Assembly: GCF_009674485.1 (NCBI RefSeq)
Contig: NZ_WKJJ01000012.1
Location: 1 to 64,000, forward strand
DNA: 64,000 nt
Direction of reading: 5' to 3'
Source: Pseudoduganella rivuli
Lineage (GTDB): Bacteria > Pseudomonadota > Gammaproteobacteria > Burkholderiales > Burkholderiaceae_D
Part shown: piece by piece, positions 16,853 through 24,059 of the stretch
How the letters are laid out: each line of letters opens with the position of its first letter
Position numbering within the stretch: position 1 is the stretch's first letter
The notes under the pieces: model-generated
The model's input: the letters and a program-made list of their open reading frames with translations, nothing else
The model's database searches: none
Told to the model about the DNA's origin: nothing
Made by a program: the position numbers and the translations under genes

Positions 16853-17995
16853 ATGAACACGGACGTACTCATCATCGGCGCCGGCATCATCGGCGCGGCC
16901 TGCGCGGAAGCGCTGGCCGCGCGCGGTGTGCAAGTCACCATTGTCGAACAGGATGCCATCGGTTCCGGCGCCACGGCGGCCGGCATGGGGCACCTGGTCG
17001 TGATGGACGACAATGCGGCGGAACTGGCGCTGTCGTCGTATTCGCTGGCGCTGTGGCGTGAATTCGTCGGCGCCGCGCCGGCCCGGCATGAATACAGCCG
17101 CTGCGGCACGATCTGGGTGGCGGCCGATGACGAGGAAATGGATGCGGCGCGCGCCAAGGGCGACATCCTGCGCGCCAACGGCATCGATTGCACGCTGCTC
17201 AACGCCGTGGCCCTGTATGAACGGGAACCGGCGCTGCGCCCTGGCTTGGCCGGCGGCTTGCTGGTCTCCGGCGACGGCCTGGTATATCCTCCTAAAAGTG
17301 CGCGCCTGCTGCTGGAACGGGCCATGGCCAACGGCACGCAACTGGTGATGGGCAAAGTGGCGTCGCTGCTGCATGACGGTGTAACGACAGCCGGCGTGCT
17401 GCTGGCCGATGGCCGCGAACTGCGTGCCGACACCGTGGTGCTGGCCTGCGGCTCGCGCAGCGCGGCACTGGTGCCGGAATTGCCGGTGCAACCAAAGAAG
17501 GGCCACGTCGCCATTACCGACCGCTATCCGGGTTTTATCCGCCACCAGCTGGTGGAACTGGGCTATATCAAGAGCGCCCATGCTGCCAGCGGCGATTCCG
17601 TGGCCTTCAATTTGCAGCCCCGCCCCACCGGGCAAATCCTGATCGGGTCGTCGCGCCAGTTCGGCACGGAAGACCTGGCGGTGGAACCGGCCATGATGGC
17701 GCGCATGCTGCGCCACGCGGCGTCCTTTACGCCCGCGCTGGCCGGGCTGAATTTGCTGCGCTGCTGGACCGGCATGCGCGCCGCCAGCCCGGACGGTTTG
17801 CCGCTGATCGGTCCCCACCCGGCACGTCCGGGCCTGTGGCTGGCCACCGGCCATGAAGGATTGGGCATCACGACGTCGCTGGCCACGGCCCATTTGCTGG
17901 CGTCGCAACTGTTGAACGACCGCCCCGCGATTGCCGCGGAACCTTACCTGCCCGCCCGCTTCACGGCGCTGGCCAACCACGGAGGCGTGCAATGA
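16853..17995 (+). CDS. FAD-dependent oxidoreductase, catalytic subunit of D-hydroxyproline dehydrogenase (probable)
   Basis: A 380-residue flavoprotein of the D-amino-acid oxidase (DAO) superfamily. The N-terminal dinucleotide-binding motif is VLIIGAGIIGAACAEALAARG, and the C-terminal FAD/substrate segment is CWTGMRAASPDGLPLIGPHP with GHEGLGITTS. In related gene sets this subunit, a small [2Fe-2S] subunit and an FAD/NAD-type subunit form a membrane-linked heterotrimer that oxidises cis-4-hydroxy-D-proline. That composition is present here, with overlapping ATGA junctions. The assignment to hydroxyproline is inferred from the epimerase next to it. Confidence 0.82.
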   Translation: MNTDVLIIGAGIIGAACAEALAARGVQVTIVEQDAIGSGATAAGMGHLVVMDDNAAELALSSYSLALWREFVGAAPARHEYSRCGTIWVAADDEEMDAARAKGDILRANGIDCTLLNAVALYEREPALRPGLAGGLLVSGDGLVYPPKSARLLLERAMANGTQLVMGKVASLLHDGVTTAGVLLADGRELRADTVVLACGSRSAALVPELPVQPKKGHVAITDRYPGFIRHQLVELGYIKSAHAASGDSVAFNLQPRPTGQILIGSSRQFGTEDLAVEPAMMARMLRHAASFTPALAGLNLLRCWTGMRAASPDGLPLIGPHPARPGLWLATGHEGLGITTSLATAHLLASQLLNDRPAIAAEPYLPARFTALANHGGVQ

Positions 17996-18306
17996 ACGCT
18001 GTTGCGGAAGCACTGGTGGAAGCGATTACGCCGCAAACCAACCTGAATGCCGTCATCGTCATGGTCGATGGCCACGCCGTGGCGGTGCCGGTTGGCAGCA
18101 CGGTGGTTGCCGCCATCGCCCATGCCCACGCCACGGTCCTGACGCGCAAGTCCGTGTCCGGCATGCCGCGCGGTCCCGTATGCGGCATGGGCATTTGCCA
18201 GGAATGCCGCGTCACCATCGATGGCCGCGCGCACCAGTTGTCGTGCCAGACCCTGTGCGAACCGGGCATGGATGTGCGGACCGCCGCCTGGGAGGGGCAA
18301 AAATGA
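17992..18306 (+). CDS. (2Fe-2S)-binding subunit of the amine dehydrogenase complex
   Basis: A 104-residue ferredoxin-like subunit, similar to the small subunit of hydrogen cyanide synthase and D-hydroxyproline dehydrogenase (HcnA type). The plant-type cluster ligands are visible in VCGMGICQECRV and the later SCQTLC segment. The N-terminal half carries the beta-grasp strand VDGHAVAVPVGSTVVAAI. Its ATG overlaps the stop of the upstream flavoprotein gene, and its stop overlaps the downstream flavoprotein start, so the three subunits are translationally coupled. Confidence 0.88.
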   Translation: MNAVAEALVEAITPQTNLNAVIVMVDGHAVAVPVGSTVVAAIAHAHATVLTRKSVSGMPRGPVCGMGICQECRVTIDGRAHQLSCQTLCEPGMDVRTAAWEGQK

Positions 18307-19607
18307 CCAACCGCTACGATATCGTCATTATCGGCGCCGGCCCCGCGGGTCTGGCTGCCGCACACGCGGCGGCCCATGCCGACCCGCTGCTGTCGATTGC
18401 CGTGGTGGACGACAACCCGGCCACCGGCGGCCAGATCTGGCGCGGCGGCGCGCAGCACCAGCAGGATGAACGCGCGCGCCTGCTGTGGCGCGAACTGCAC
18501 GGCGCGCAAAACGTGACGTTCATCCACCAGGCGCGCGTGCTGTATGCGCCGGAACCCGCCGCATTGCTGGTGCAGACGCCTTCCAAGTCCATGACGCTGC
18601 ACTACCAGCGCCTGATCCTGGCGACAGGCGCACGCGAATTGCTGCTGCCCTTCCCCGGCTGGACCTTGCCCGGCGTGACCGGCGCGGGCGGCTTGCAGGC
18701 GCTGGTCAAGGGCGGCTATCCGCTCGATGGCAAGCGCGTGGTGGTGGCGGGTTCCGGCCCTCTGCTGCTGGCGGTGGCCGCCACGCTGGTGGACAAGGGC
18801 GCGCAGGTGCAAGCCATCGTGGAACAGGCGGACAACGCCAGCCTGGGGCGCTTTGGACTGGCGCTGCTGGCGACGCCGTCAAAAATCATGCAGGCGTGGC
18901 AGCTGCGTTCGCGCCTGCAAGGCATCCCGTATTTGCGCGACAGCCACGTGGCTGCCGCCGTCAGCAATACCAGCGGTTCCGCTGTCCGCGCCGCCGTGGT
19001 GCGCACGGCGGGCCGCGACATCGAAATCCCCTGCGATTACCTCGCATGCGGCTACGGACTGGTTCCCAACCCGGAACTGGCCCTGGCACTGGGCTGCGCC
19101 ACAAGCGCAGATTCCGGTTCCATTGACGCCGATGCGTGGCAGCAGACCAGCAGAGACGGCATTTATGTGGCCGGCGAAGGCACGGGAGTGGGCGGCGTCG
19201 ACAAGGCGCTGGTGGAAGGCCGCATTGCCGGACTGTCCGCCGCCGGCAAGCGTGACCAGGCTGCAAGCCATTTCGCCGAGCGCGCACGCTGGCGCGCTTT
19301 CGCGGCGCGGCTGGCGCGCGCCTTTGCGGTCAAACCCGCCATCCTCGCGCTGGCCGGCGACGACACCATTGTCTGCCGCTGCGAAGACGTGACGCACGGC
19401 GAGTTGCGCAGCCACGGCACCTGGCGCAGCGCCAAGCTCCACACCCGCTGCGGCATGGGCCCGTGCCAGGGCCGCGTGTGCGGCGGCGCCACCGGCGCGC
19501 TGTACGGCTGGCGCCCGGACACGGTCCGCGTGCCGCTGTCGCCGGCGCGTATCGACAGCATTATCTTTGAAACACCGCATCCCTGTAGTGCCCGCAGTAC
19601 CCTGTAG
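18303..19607 (+). CDS. FAD/NAD(P)-binding oxidoreductase subunit with C-terminal [2Fe-2S] domain
   Basis: A 434-residue flavoprotein of the HcnB/soxA-like type. It has an FAD motif IVIIGAGPAGLAAAHAA at the start, a second nucleotide motif RVVVAGSGPLLLAVAATL around 145-162, and GIYVAGEGTGVGGVDKALVEGR near the FAD-closing helix. The C-terminal about 75 residues form a BFD-like iron-sulfur domain: VCRCEDVTHGEL and RCGMGPCQGRVCG supply the four cysteines. It would pass electrons from the catalytic flavin to the respiratory chain. It is the last gene of the operon; a strong terminator begins 45 bp downstream. Confidence 0.88.
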   Translation: MTNRYDIVIIGAGPAGLAAAHAAAHADPLLSIAVVDDNPATGGQIWRGGAQHQQDERARLLWRELHGAQNVTFIHQARVLYAPEPAALLVQTPSKSMTLHYQRLILATGARELLLPFPGWTLPGVTGAGGLQALVKGGYPLDGKRVVVAGSGPLLLAVAATLVDKGAQVQAIVEQADNASLGRFGLALLATPSKIMQAWQLRSRLQGIPYLRDSHVAAAVSNTSGSAVRAAVVRTAGRDIEIPCDYLACGYGLVPNPELALALGCATSADSGSIDADAWQQTSRDGIYVAGEGTGVGGVDKALVEGRIAGLSAAGKRDQAASHFAERARWRAFAARLARAFAVKPAILALAGDDTIVCRCEDVTHGELRSHGTWRSAKLHTRCGMGPCQGRVCGGATGALYGWRPDTVRVPLSPARIDSIIFETPHPCSARSTL

Positions 19608-19651
19608 CTCTGTGTAGTTCTTTGTCGTGAGTTATGTCTTTTGCTGTCTTG

Positions 19652-19705
19652 CGCAGCGCAGGCCTGGCGGAATCCCCTCCCGCCTGGTGTGCGCTGCGTT
19701 TTTTT
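19652..19705 (+). terminator. strong intrinsic terminator of the hydroxyproline operon
   Basis: A perfect 9-bp outer stem CGCAGCGCA (19652-19660) with TGCGCTGCG (19690-19698) and an inner GGCGG/CCGCC stem are followed by TTTTTTT (19699-19705). The run of T overlaps the end of the kptA remnant on the other strand. Confidence 0.85.
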
Positions 19706-19984
19706 ACTCCGCCGGGAAGTCGATGAATTCCACCGGCACGCTGTCGGTCAGCCAGACGCCGTTCTGTGACCGGTAAAACGCATGGCCCTGCGCATGCATT
19801 TGCCCGGCATGGACGATCAATACGACTGGTTTTCCATGTCGCGCGCCAACCTTTGTGGCGGTCTCCAAATTTACCGATAAACCCAGCCGTTGGCATCCAG
19901 CGTCAGTCCGATAACTTCGGGCTGATGGCGCAAGATGAGAGAGAGGAATTTGCTGACGCGCTCGATGCGCCTGTCGTCACTCAT
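19704..19984 (-). pseudogene. kptA: broken RNA 2'-phosphotransferase gene (KptA/Tpt1 family)
   Basis: The leftward frame from ATG 19984 (preceded by AAGGA) encodes [20 protein letters not shown] and ANGW, the N-terminal hallmark of KptA, then stops at 19871. A second frame to the stop at 19704 encodes [20 protein letters not shown], then [13 protein letters not shown] and [16 protein letters not shown], the family C-terminus. Roughly 110 residues of the middle, including the catalytic core that recognises the 2'-phosphate, are missing, and the two parts are in different frames. KptA transfers a 2'-phosphate from RNA to NAD+. This is therefore an internal-deletion remnant rather than a working gene. 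Homology was judged by eye from the family pattern. Confidence 0.8.
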
Positions 19985-20179
19985 CGATGAAATCCTTCAT
20001 ATCAGGGAACCGGCGCCAGTTTCACGCTTGCATTGCCGAGTAGCGTACCGATTTTTTTCAAAATCAGGCGGATGATCAATCGAACCCGCGTCGTCAGCCA
20101 AGGTCCACGGTTCAAGTTGGAGCAAGCCGTTATGTACAAAATGCCTGTAAGCGGCTGGGAGGTGGTCCCCCAGCGCTCC
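19985..20179. other. intergenic stretch without a recognisable gene
   Basis: Between the kptA remnant and the palindrome at 20180, short frames on both strands have no family character. Base composition is visibly less GC-rich than in the flanks, with T- and A-runs (for example near 20051). The 5' boundary of the following gene's transcript probably lies here, but no convincing promoter was found. Confidence 0.4.
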
Positions 20180-20312
20180 CTCTGGTTAACCGCCTCCAAT
20201 CCTTGTCTCTTTTTGTCTTCTTCGATCTTCTTTTGAACCTTTTTTAGAAATGAAGATCAAAGGAGACAGGAGAAACCCAAAAGAGATAGGAGGTGGAGCA
20301 TGTTAACCAGAG
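20180..20312. repeat. long imperfect palindrome over the start of the orphan gene
   Basis: The outer arms CTCTGGTTAAC (20180-20190) and GTTAACCAGAG (20302-20312) are perfect 11-mers. Inner arms GATCTTC (20224-20230) and GAAGATC (20252-20258) are also perfect, and the material between them (CTCC, TCTCTTTT) is largely complementary. An RNA read rightward would fold into one long hairpin that contains the AGGAGGTG ribosome binding site and the ATG at 20300 in its 3' arm. Confidence 0.65.
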
Positions 20313-20881
20313 TGACCGTGGAGATACCTCAGGACCTACTATTGAAATTGCTGGGGTACTTAAAGACCCGCCGCGATCAGTGCAGTGTTGACCGCGCGAC
20401 GACTGAGGCACTATGGGCGTGGCTGTTCGCACAATCAGGAGAAGCACCTACCGGGCCGGCAATGCGGGGGTATCAATGGAAGATGCTGTTTTTACCAGAA
20501 GGCACATGTCTGCGTTCCTGGAGCCATGGTGAACACAATTATGCGCGGGTCGTGGGAGACAGCATTATCCACGATGGCCGTTCAGTGACACCCAATCAAT
20601 TCGCGCGTTCATTTGAATGTACTGTGCGAAATGCATGGCGTGATTTGTACATCAAGCGGCCGGAAGACAAGAAGTGGCAATTGGCCAGTCGGTTACGCGC
20701 GCAAGTGCTTGCCGAAGAAGCCGAGACCAAGCCTGGGCACATGTCGCCTGCGTCCGCGCGCAAGGCATCGAAATTGCCGCAAGCGGATGCGCCAACCCAG
20801 CCCCGCTGTTCCGAACCGATGCCCGGCTGGGACTTGCCGGAGCGGCGCAAATACCGCATCCGGCTGAAAGACTTCGAATAA
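20300..20881 (+). CDS. hypothetical protein with ribbon-helix-helix-like N-terminus and RAMA/DUF2924-like domain
   Basis: A 193-residue protein I do not recognise as a named family. Residues 1-45 (TRVTVEIPQDLLLKLLGYL and on) resemble a short strand plus two helices, as in ribbon-helix-helix DNA-binding proteins. Residues about 60-128 (LPEGTCLRSWSHGEHNYARVV, DGRSVTPNQFARSF, NAWRDLYIKRPEDKKW) have the small all-beta pattern of RAMA or DUF2924-like modules, which occur in restriction-associated or mobile-element proteins. The tail is charged and proline-rich. AGGAGGTG precedes the ATG, so the gene looks translated, but that site is inside the palindrome. Codon use and composition differ from neighbours, suggesting an acquired gene. 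The domain assignments are by eye. Confidence 0.6.
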   Translation: MLTRVTVEIPQDLLLKLLGYLKTRRDQCSVDRATTEALWAWLFAQSGEAPTGPAMRGYQWKMLFLPEGTCLRSWSHGEHNYARVVGDSIIHDGRSVTPNQFARSFECTVRNAWRDLYIKRPEDKKWQLASRLRAQVLAEEAETKPGHMSPASARKASKLPQADAPTQPRCSEPMPGWDLPERRKYRIRLKDFE

Positions 20882-20951
20882 ACATGCCTTACTGCACACC
20901 TTCCGCAATGTGCACGGCAATGCATTTTTTCCTTGCTGGCGGTGCCGTCCG

Positions 20952-22163
20952 TCAGTTGGCGCCGCCGGGACGCCATTTTTCGCCCTGCTCACGCACCAGC
21001 GCCTCGATCATCGCACCGGAATACACATCGCCCTTCACTTCCGTGGCCTGCATCATGGAGCGCCATAGCGGCACGATGGCCACGCCCAACTGATCGAACC
21101 GCATCAAGCCGCAGGCATAGATGCCGTCATACGACGCCACCGAATGGCCAAGTTTTTCGCATGTGGCGGTTTTTTCCGCGAGGTATGCCTGAACTTTATC
21201 CTCCGAGAACAAGCCAGTTTGCTGCAAGCCATCGAGGGCCATGGCTTCCGCGCCGCCTTCATGCACCCACGGTTCATCCGCGCCGACGCCGCCACGGGCA
21301 ATATTCATTTGCCACACGTGCGCCATTTCATGCGCAACGAGACGGGCCAGGTAATCCCGTTTCTTCGGATGATCGCCCACCAAAGCCTTGCCTTCAAATC
21401 GGTACGACAGTTGGCCCATGACTGCGCCGCCCTTCATGGACAATCCGGGCGCCTCGAAACCCGAGATCGCCACCATGATCAGCAGCTCGTCGCGCAAGGC
21501 GCGCTGATACGCTGTTTCATAGTATTGCGAGAGTTTGGCCCCGGCATCCAGCACGGTTTCACGGGCCCATGGCGGCGTTTCCGGATCCATCAGGATTTTC
21601 GTGCCGCCCGCGGACACGGCTTGCGCCGGTCCGAAATACGCGTAACCACGGGCGCCGCCCGGCATCTGCCGGTTCAGTGGCGGCGCAATCACATTTTCCT
21701 TAGGCAAACCGGTCAGCTTGATGTCGGTCTGCATCTCATACTTTTGTTTGCCGCGCCGGGCTTCGCCCTGCAAATGGCCGAGGTAAATCGCCGTGCCGCC
21801 GTCCGTGAAGCGGGTGAACGACGCATAGTCCTTGGGCGCGAAGCCATCAAACGTCGTGATTTCAACGCTGGCGGCCATGAATGGCTTGCCACTTGTGGCC
21901 GCGATGACATCCTGTTCGCCAACCGCTTTCAACCGCATCCCGGGCGTCAGGATTTTCCACGCGCGCTGGCGATAGTCTGCGACTGTCGGCATTGTGATGG
22001 CGGTGACGGGTTGCGTGAACCGGTAATCGACGCGCCATTTATCATTGGCGACGTGCCGGACATCGACCTTCAGCGGCAGGCCAGGGAGCATTTCCGCATG
22101 CAGGGATGGGAACTGGCACAGCATCAGGATGGCGGCAGTCGGCAATGCAAAAGAACGCGGCAT
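20952..22163 (-). CDS. secreted zinc-metallopeptidase-like protein (gluzincin, M61-like)
   Basis: A 403-residue exported protein: signal peptide about 1-23 (ending SLHAE), an all-beta N-terminal region, then a helical zinc domain. The HEMAH motif lies at 278-282 and HEGGAE at 301-306. Glu302, 20 residues after His282, would be the third zinc ligand, as in gluzincins. ATG 22163 is chosen because GAGGAA precedes it; the open frame extends 12 codons further. The protein at 24007-25731 has the same HExxH...HEGGAE arrangement. The substrate is unknown; relatedness to glycyl aminopeptidase (M61) is suggested only by the layout of a beta N-domain and gluzincin core. Confidence 0.7.
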   Translation of the reverse strand: MPRSFALPTAAILMLCQFPSLHAEMLPGLPLKVDVRHVANDKWRVDYRFTQPVTAITMPTVADYRQRAWKILTPGMRLKAVGEQDVIAATSGKPFMAASVEITTFDGFAPKDYASFTRFTDGGTAIYLGHLQGEARRGKQKYEMQTDIKLTGLPKENVIAPPLNRQMPGGARGYAYFGPAQAVSAGGTKILMDPETPPWARETVLDAGAKLSQYYETAYQRALRDELLIMVAISGFEAPGLSMKGGAVMGQLSYRFEGKALVGDHPKKRDYLARLVAHEMAHVWQMNIARGGVGADEPWVHEGGAEAMALDGLQQTGLFSEDKVQAYLAEKTATCEKLGHSVASYDGIYACGLMRFDQLGVAIVPLWRSMMQATEVKGDVYSGAMIEALVREQGEKWRPGGAN

Positions 22164-22229
22164 GGACGTTTCCTCGTCGTAGAGAATGAAGAGCGTCATT
22201 CTACGCGTGGCGCGCGTAGATGTTGCAAA

Positions 22230-22466
22230 TTAATTACGTTCCTGCCCACCCGTCATCAAGCGCACCAGCACCCGCGCCGGCGGCGACACCAGCAGCACGG
22301 CGGGAAACGCGAACAGCCACGCCGTCAGCCATGCGCCCAGCCACAAGCCGAAGAATCCCGGCACCCAGCCAGTGGCGCGGAAGGTCGTGATGCCGGAAAT
22401 CAGCAGCGACATTTGCCCCGACAGGATAAAGCTGAACAGCAGTGGCGCGTATTTTTTCGGGATCAC
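22230..22466 (-). CDS. DUF2798 small membrane protein
   Basis: A 78-residue protein with two hydrophobic segments (about 8-26 and 38-60), matching DUF2798 by its PKKYAPLLFSFILSGQMSLL and GWVPGFFGLWLGAWLTAWLFAFP pattern. It starts with GTG 22466, which overlaps the flavodoxin stop codon (GTGA) and has GGAGGT five bases upstream; a longer frame upstream is the out-of-frame shadow of the flavodoxin gene. It is the last gene of the MerR-controlled operon. Function unknown. Confidence 0.75.
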   Translation of the reverse strand: MIPKKYAPLLFSFILSGQMSLLISGITTFRATGWVPGFFGLWLGAWLTAWLFAFPAVLLVSPPARVLVRLMTGGQERN

Positions 22467-23032
22467 GCTGAACCTCCAAGCCGCAGCAACGTCTGCGCGA
22501 AGTTCAGGCCGAACAGGTGCGCGGTCTTGACGTCGCCCGGCGCGAAGGCATCGGCAGGCGCGCCGTGTTCGGCCTGTGCCATCAGGCCGGACCATGAACC
22601 GAGGCGGTTCGCCGCTTCGTCGTACGGTACGCCGCTATGCTGTTCCGGCAGGATCGGGTTGCCGGCCCACAGCATGCCATGCTGCATGGCGAACACGAAC
22701 ATCGACGTCAGCGTGGATTGCTTGTCGCCCGCCGGCAGCGACGACACGGTGAAGCCCGCCGCCAGCTTGCCCTTCAGTTGCTGCGTACGCCACATTTTTC
22801 CCGTCGCATCCATGAAGGTCTTGAAGGCGCCGCTGACGCCGCCAAGGTACGTAGGCGAACCGAAGACAATGCCGTCGTAATCCTGCAGCACTTGCGGCGA
22901 TTGCGCCACGTCCTCGGCTTTCAATAGTTCGGCTTCAATTCCCTGCGCACCCAGCACGCCTTCCGCAACATGCATGGCAATGTATTTCGTGTGCCCGTGG
23001 GCGCTGTGATAGACGATGGCGATTTTTTTCAT
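22463..23032 (-). CDS. flavodoxin-family NAD(P)H:quinone oxidoreductase-like protein
   Basis: A 189-residue WrbA-like flavodoxin-fold protein. The FMN phosphate loop is YHSAHGHTKYIA (residues 8-19), followed by FGSPTYLGGVSGAFKTFMDATG and the AGFTVSSLPAGDKQSTL loop that contacts the isoalloxazine ring in relatives. It probably reduces quinones by two electrons, or another small electrophile. It is the middle gene of a three-gene leftward operon behind a MerR-type promoter, 22 bp after the DUF2938 gene and coupled to DUF2798 by a GTGA overlap. Confidence 0.88.
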   Translation of the reverse strand: MKKIAIVYHSAHGHTKYIAMHVAEGVLGAQGIEAELLKAEDVAQSPQVLQDYDGIVFGSPTYLGGVSGAFKTFMDATGKMWRTQQLKGKLAAGFTVSSLPAGDKQSTLTSMFVFAMQHGMLWAGNPILPEQHSGVPYDEAANRLGSWSGLMAQAEHGAPADAFAPGDVKTAHLFGLNFAQTLLRLGGSA

Positions 23033-23054
23033 GCTTCATGACTCCCTGGTAACG

Positions 23055-23534
23055 TTAAAAAAGCAAAGCGGTCAATGCTGCTGCGGCATACAACCCCAGC
23101 CCGAATACCGTGTGATTGGCCACACTGCGCAGGCAATTCTTCAGCGGCGTGGCGGTTTTCGATGATGCGATACCGGCGCCCATGGCTGGCTGCATGACGA
23201 ACAGTGGCGCCACCACCGTGGCCAGGCCGGCCGCCAGCGCGGGCAGCAACGTCGGTTGCATCGCCCACTGCATGCCCTGCACCGCCACCAGCAATGCGGC
23301 AAAGCCGATGCCGATCGCGTAGTGCATCAGCCAGCCCATCGCCAGCTCGCCCCGCACGGGCGGCGACTTGGCGATGGCGGCGTGGGCAAACGTGCCGCGC
23401 ACGAGGTGGCCGGCCCAGCGGCCGATGAAGGCGAAATTCAAGGTTGGCACGCCCAGCCGCTTCAGCAGCATCAGCCATCCATCCAGGACGGCGGTGGCGC
23501 CGATCCCGATCAGGGCAATTTTGACGATTTCCAT
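23055..23534 (-). CDS. DUF2938 membrane protein
   Basis: A 159-residue protein with about four hydrophobic helices (5-22, 67-88, 95-120, 138-158). It fits DUF2938 by IGIGATAVLDGWLMLLKRLG, IGRWAGHLVRG, GWLMHYAIGIGFA and the C-terminal NHTVFGLGLYAAA segments. It is the first gene after the MerR-controlled promoter at 23573-23603. These DUF2938/flavodoxin/MerR groupings recur in proteobacteria, but the stimulus is unknown. Confidence 0.85.
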   Translation of the reverse strand: MEIVKIALIGIGATAVLDGWLMLLKRLGVPTLNFAFIGRWAGHLVRGTFAHAAIAKSPPVRGELAMGWLMHYAIGIGFAALLVAVQGMQWAMQPTLLPALAAGLATVVAPLFVMQPAMGAGIASSKTATPLKNCLRSVANHTVFGLGLYAAAALTALLF

Positions 23535-23572
23535 GGTGAAGACTCCCGTTGACGCGATTGATCGATGAGTCC

Positions 23573-23603
23573 ACTATAGAAGTTAAAGTCAACTTCAAGT
23601 CAA
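23573..23603 (-). promoter_or_regulatory. MerR-type promoter with 19-bp spacer
   Basis: On the minus strand TTGACT (23598-23603) and TATAGT (23573-23578) are 19 bp apart. The palindrome GAAGTT (23579-23584)/AACTTC (23591-23596) fills the spacer. An overlong spacer with a dyad is the hallmark of promoters that MerR-family activators untwist. It drives the DUF2938-flavodoxin-DUF2798 operon, divergent from the MerR gene. Confidence 0.8.
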
Positions 23604-23624
23604 GGCCGAAAAAAGGGAAATATT

Positions 23625-24059
23625 ATGGATATCGCGGAAGTCGCCAAACTCACGGGGGTGCCGGCGTCGGCATTGCGGTATTACGAAAAGAAGGGATTGA
23701 TCGCGTCCAGCGGGCGCCAGGGAATACGCCGCACGTTCGGCAAGCAGGTGCTGGATCAGCTGGCGCTGATTTCGCTGGGCCAGTCGGCGGGATTGTCGCT
23801 CGATGAAATCCGGTCGATGCTGCTGCCCAATGGGCAGGCGCAGATCGACCGGCAGATATTGGCAGCCAAGGCCGACGATATCGATGCGCAGATCCGGCGC
23901 CTGCAAGCGATGAGCGATGGCTTGCGTCATGCCGCCGCTTGTCCCGCCCCCAGCCACGCGGAATGTCCGAAATTCCAGCGATTGCTGAAGGCGGCGGCGT
24001 CAGGGGCTATCGAGCGGCGCTGGAAGCAAGTGGAAGTGCCGAAGCTTCCGGGTCACTGA
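23625..24059 (+). CDS. MerR-family transcriptional regulator
   Basis: A 144-residue regulator: winged-helix DNA-binding domain at 1-70 (MDIAEVAKLTGVPASALRYYEKKGLI, RRTFGKQVLDQLALISLGQSAGLSLDEI), a dimerisation helix to about residue 105, then a short effector region with two cysteines (ACPAPSHAECPKF). Paired cysteines in this position can sense redox or electrophile stress in MerR relatives, although the SoxR CxxCxC cluster signature is absent. It is divergent from the operon at 22230-23534 and probably controls it. Its 3' end overlaps the convergent peptidase-like gene by 53 bp. Confidence 0.9.
   Translation: MDIAEVAKLTGVPASALRYYEKKGLIASSGRQGIRRTFGKQVLDQLALISLGQSAGLSLDEIRSMLLPNGQAQIDRQILAAKADDIDAQIRRLQAMSDGLRHAAACPAPSHAECPKFQRLLKAAASGAIERRWKQVEVPKLPGH

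Noticed and set aside
19561-19896. Minus-strand frame of 111 codons over the kptA remnant
   Set aside because: It is in a different frame from both KptA fragments and carries none of the conserved stretches.
20033-20236. Small plus-strand frame of 67 codons before the palindrome
   Set aside because: No ribosome binding site and the C-terminal part is simply one arm of the inverted repeat.
20882-20951. Possible terminator (TGCACA...TGTGCA) between the orphan gene and the convergent peptidase-like gene
   Set aside because: The T-run is more than 10 nt from the stem, so it is not a convincing intrinsic terminator.
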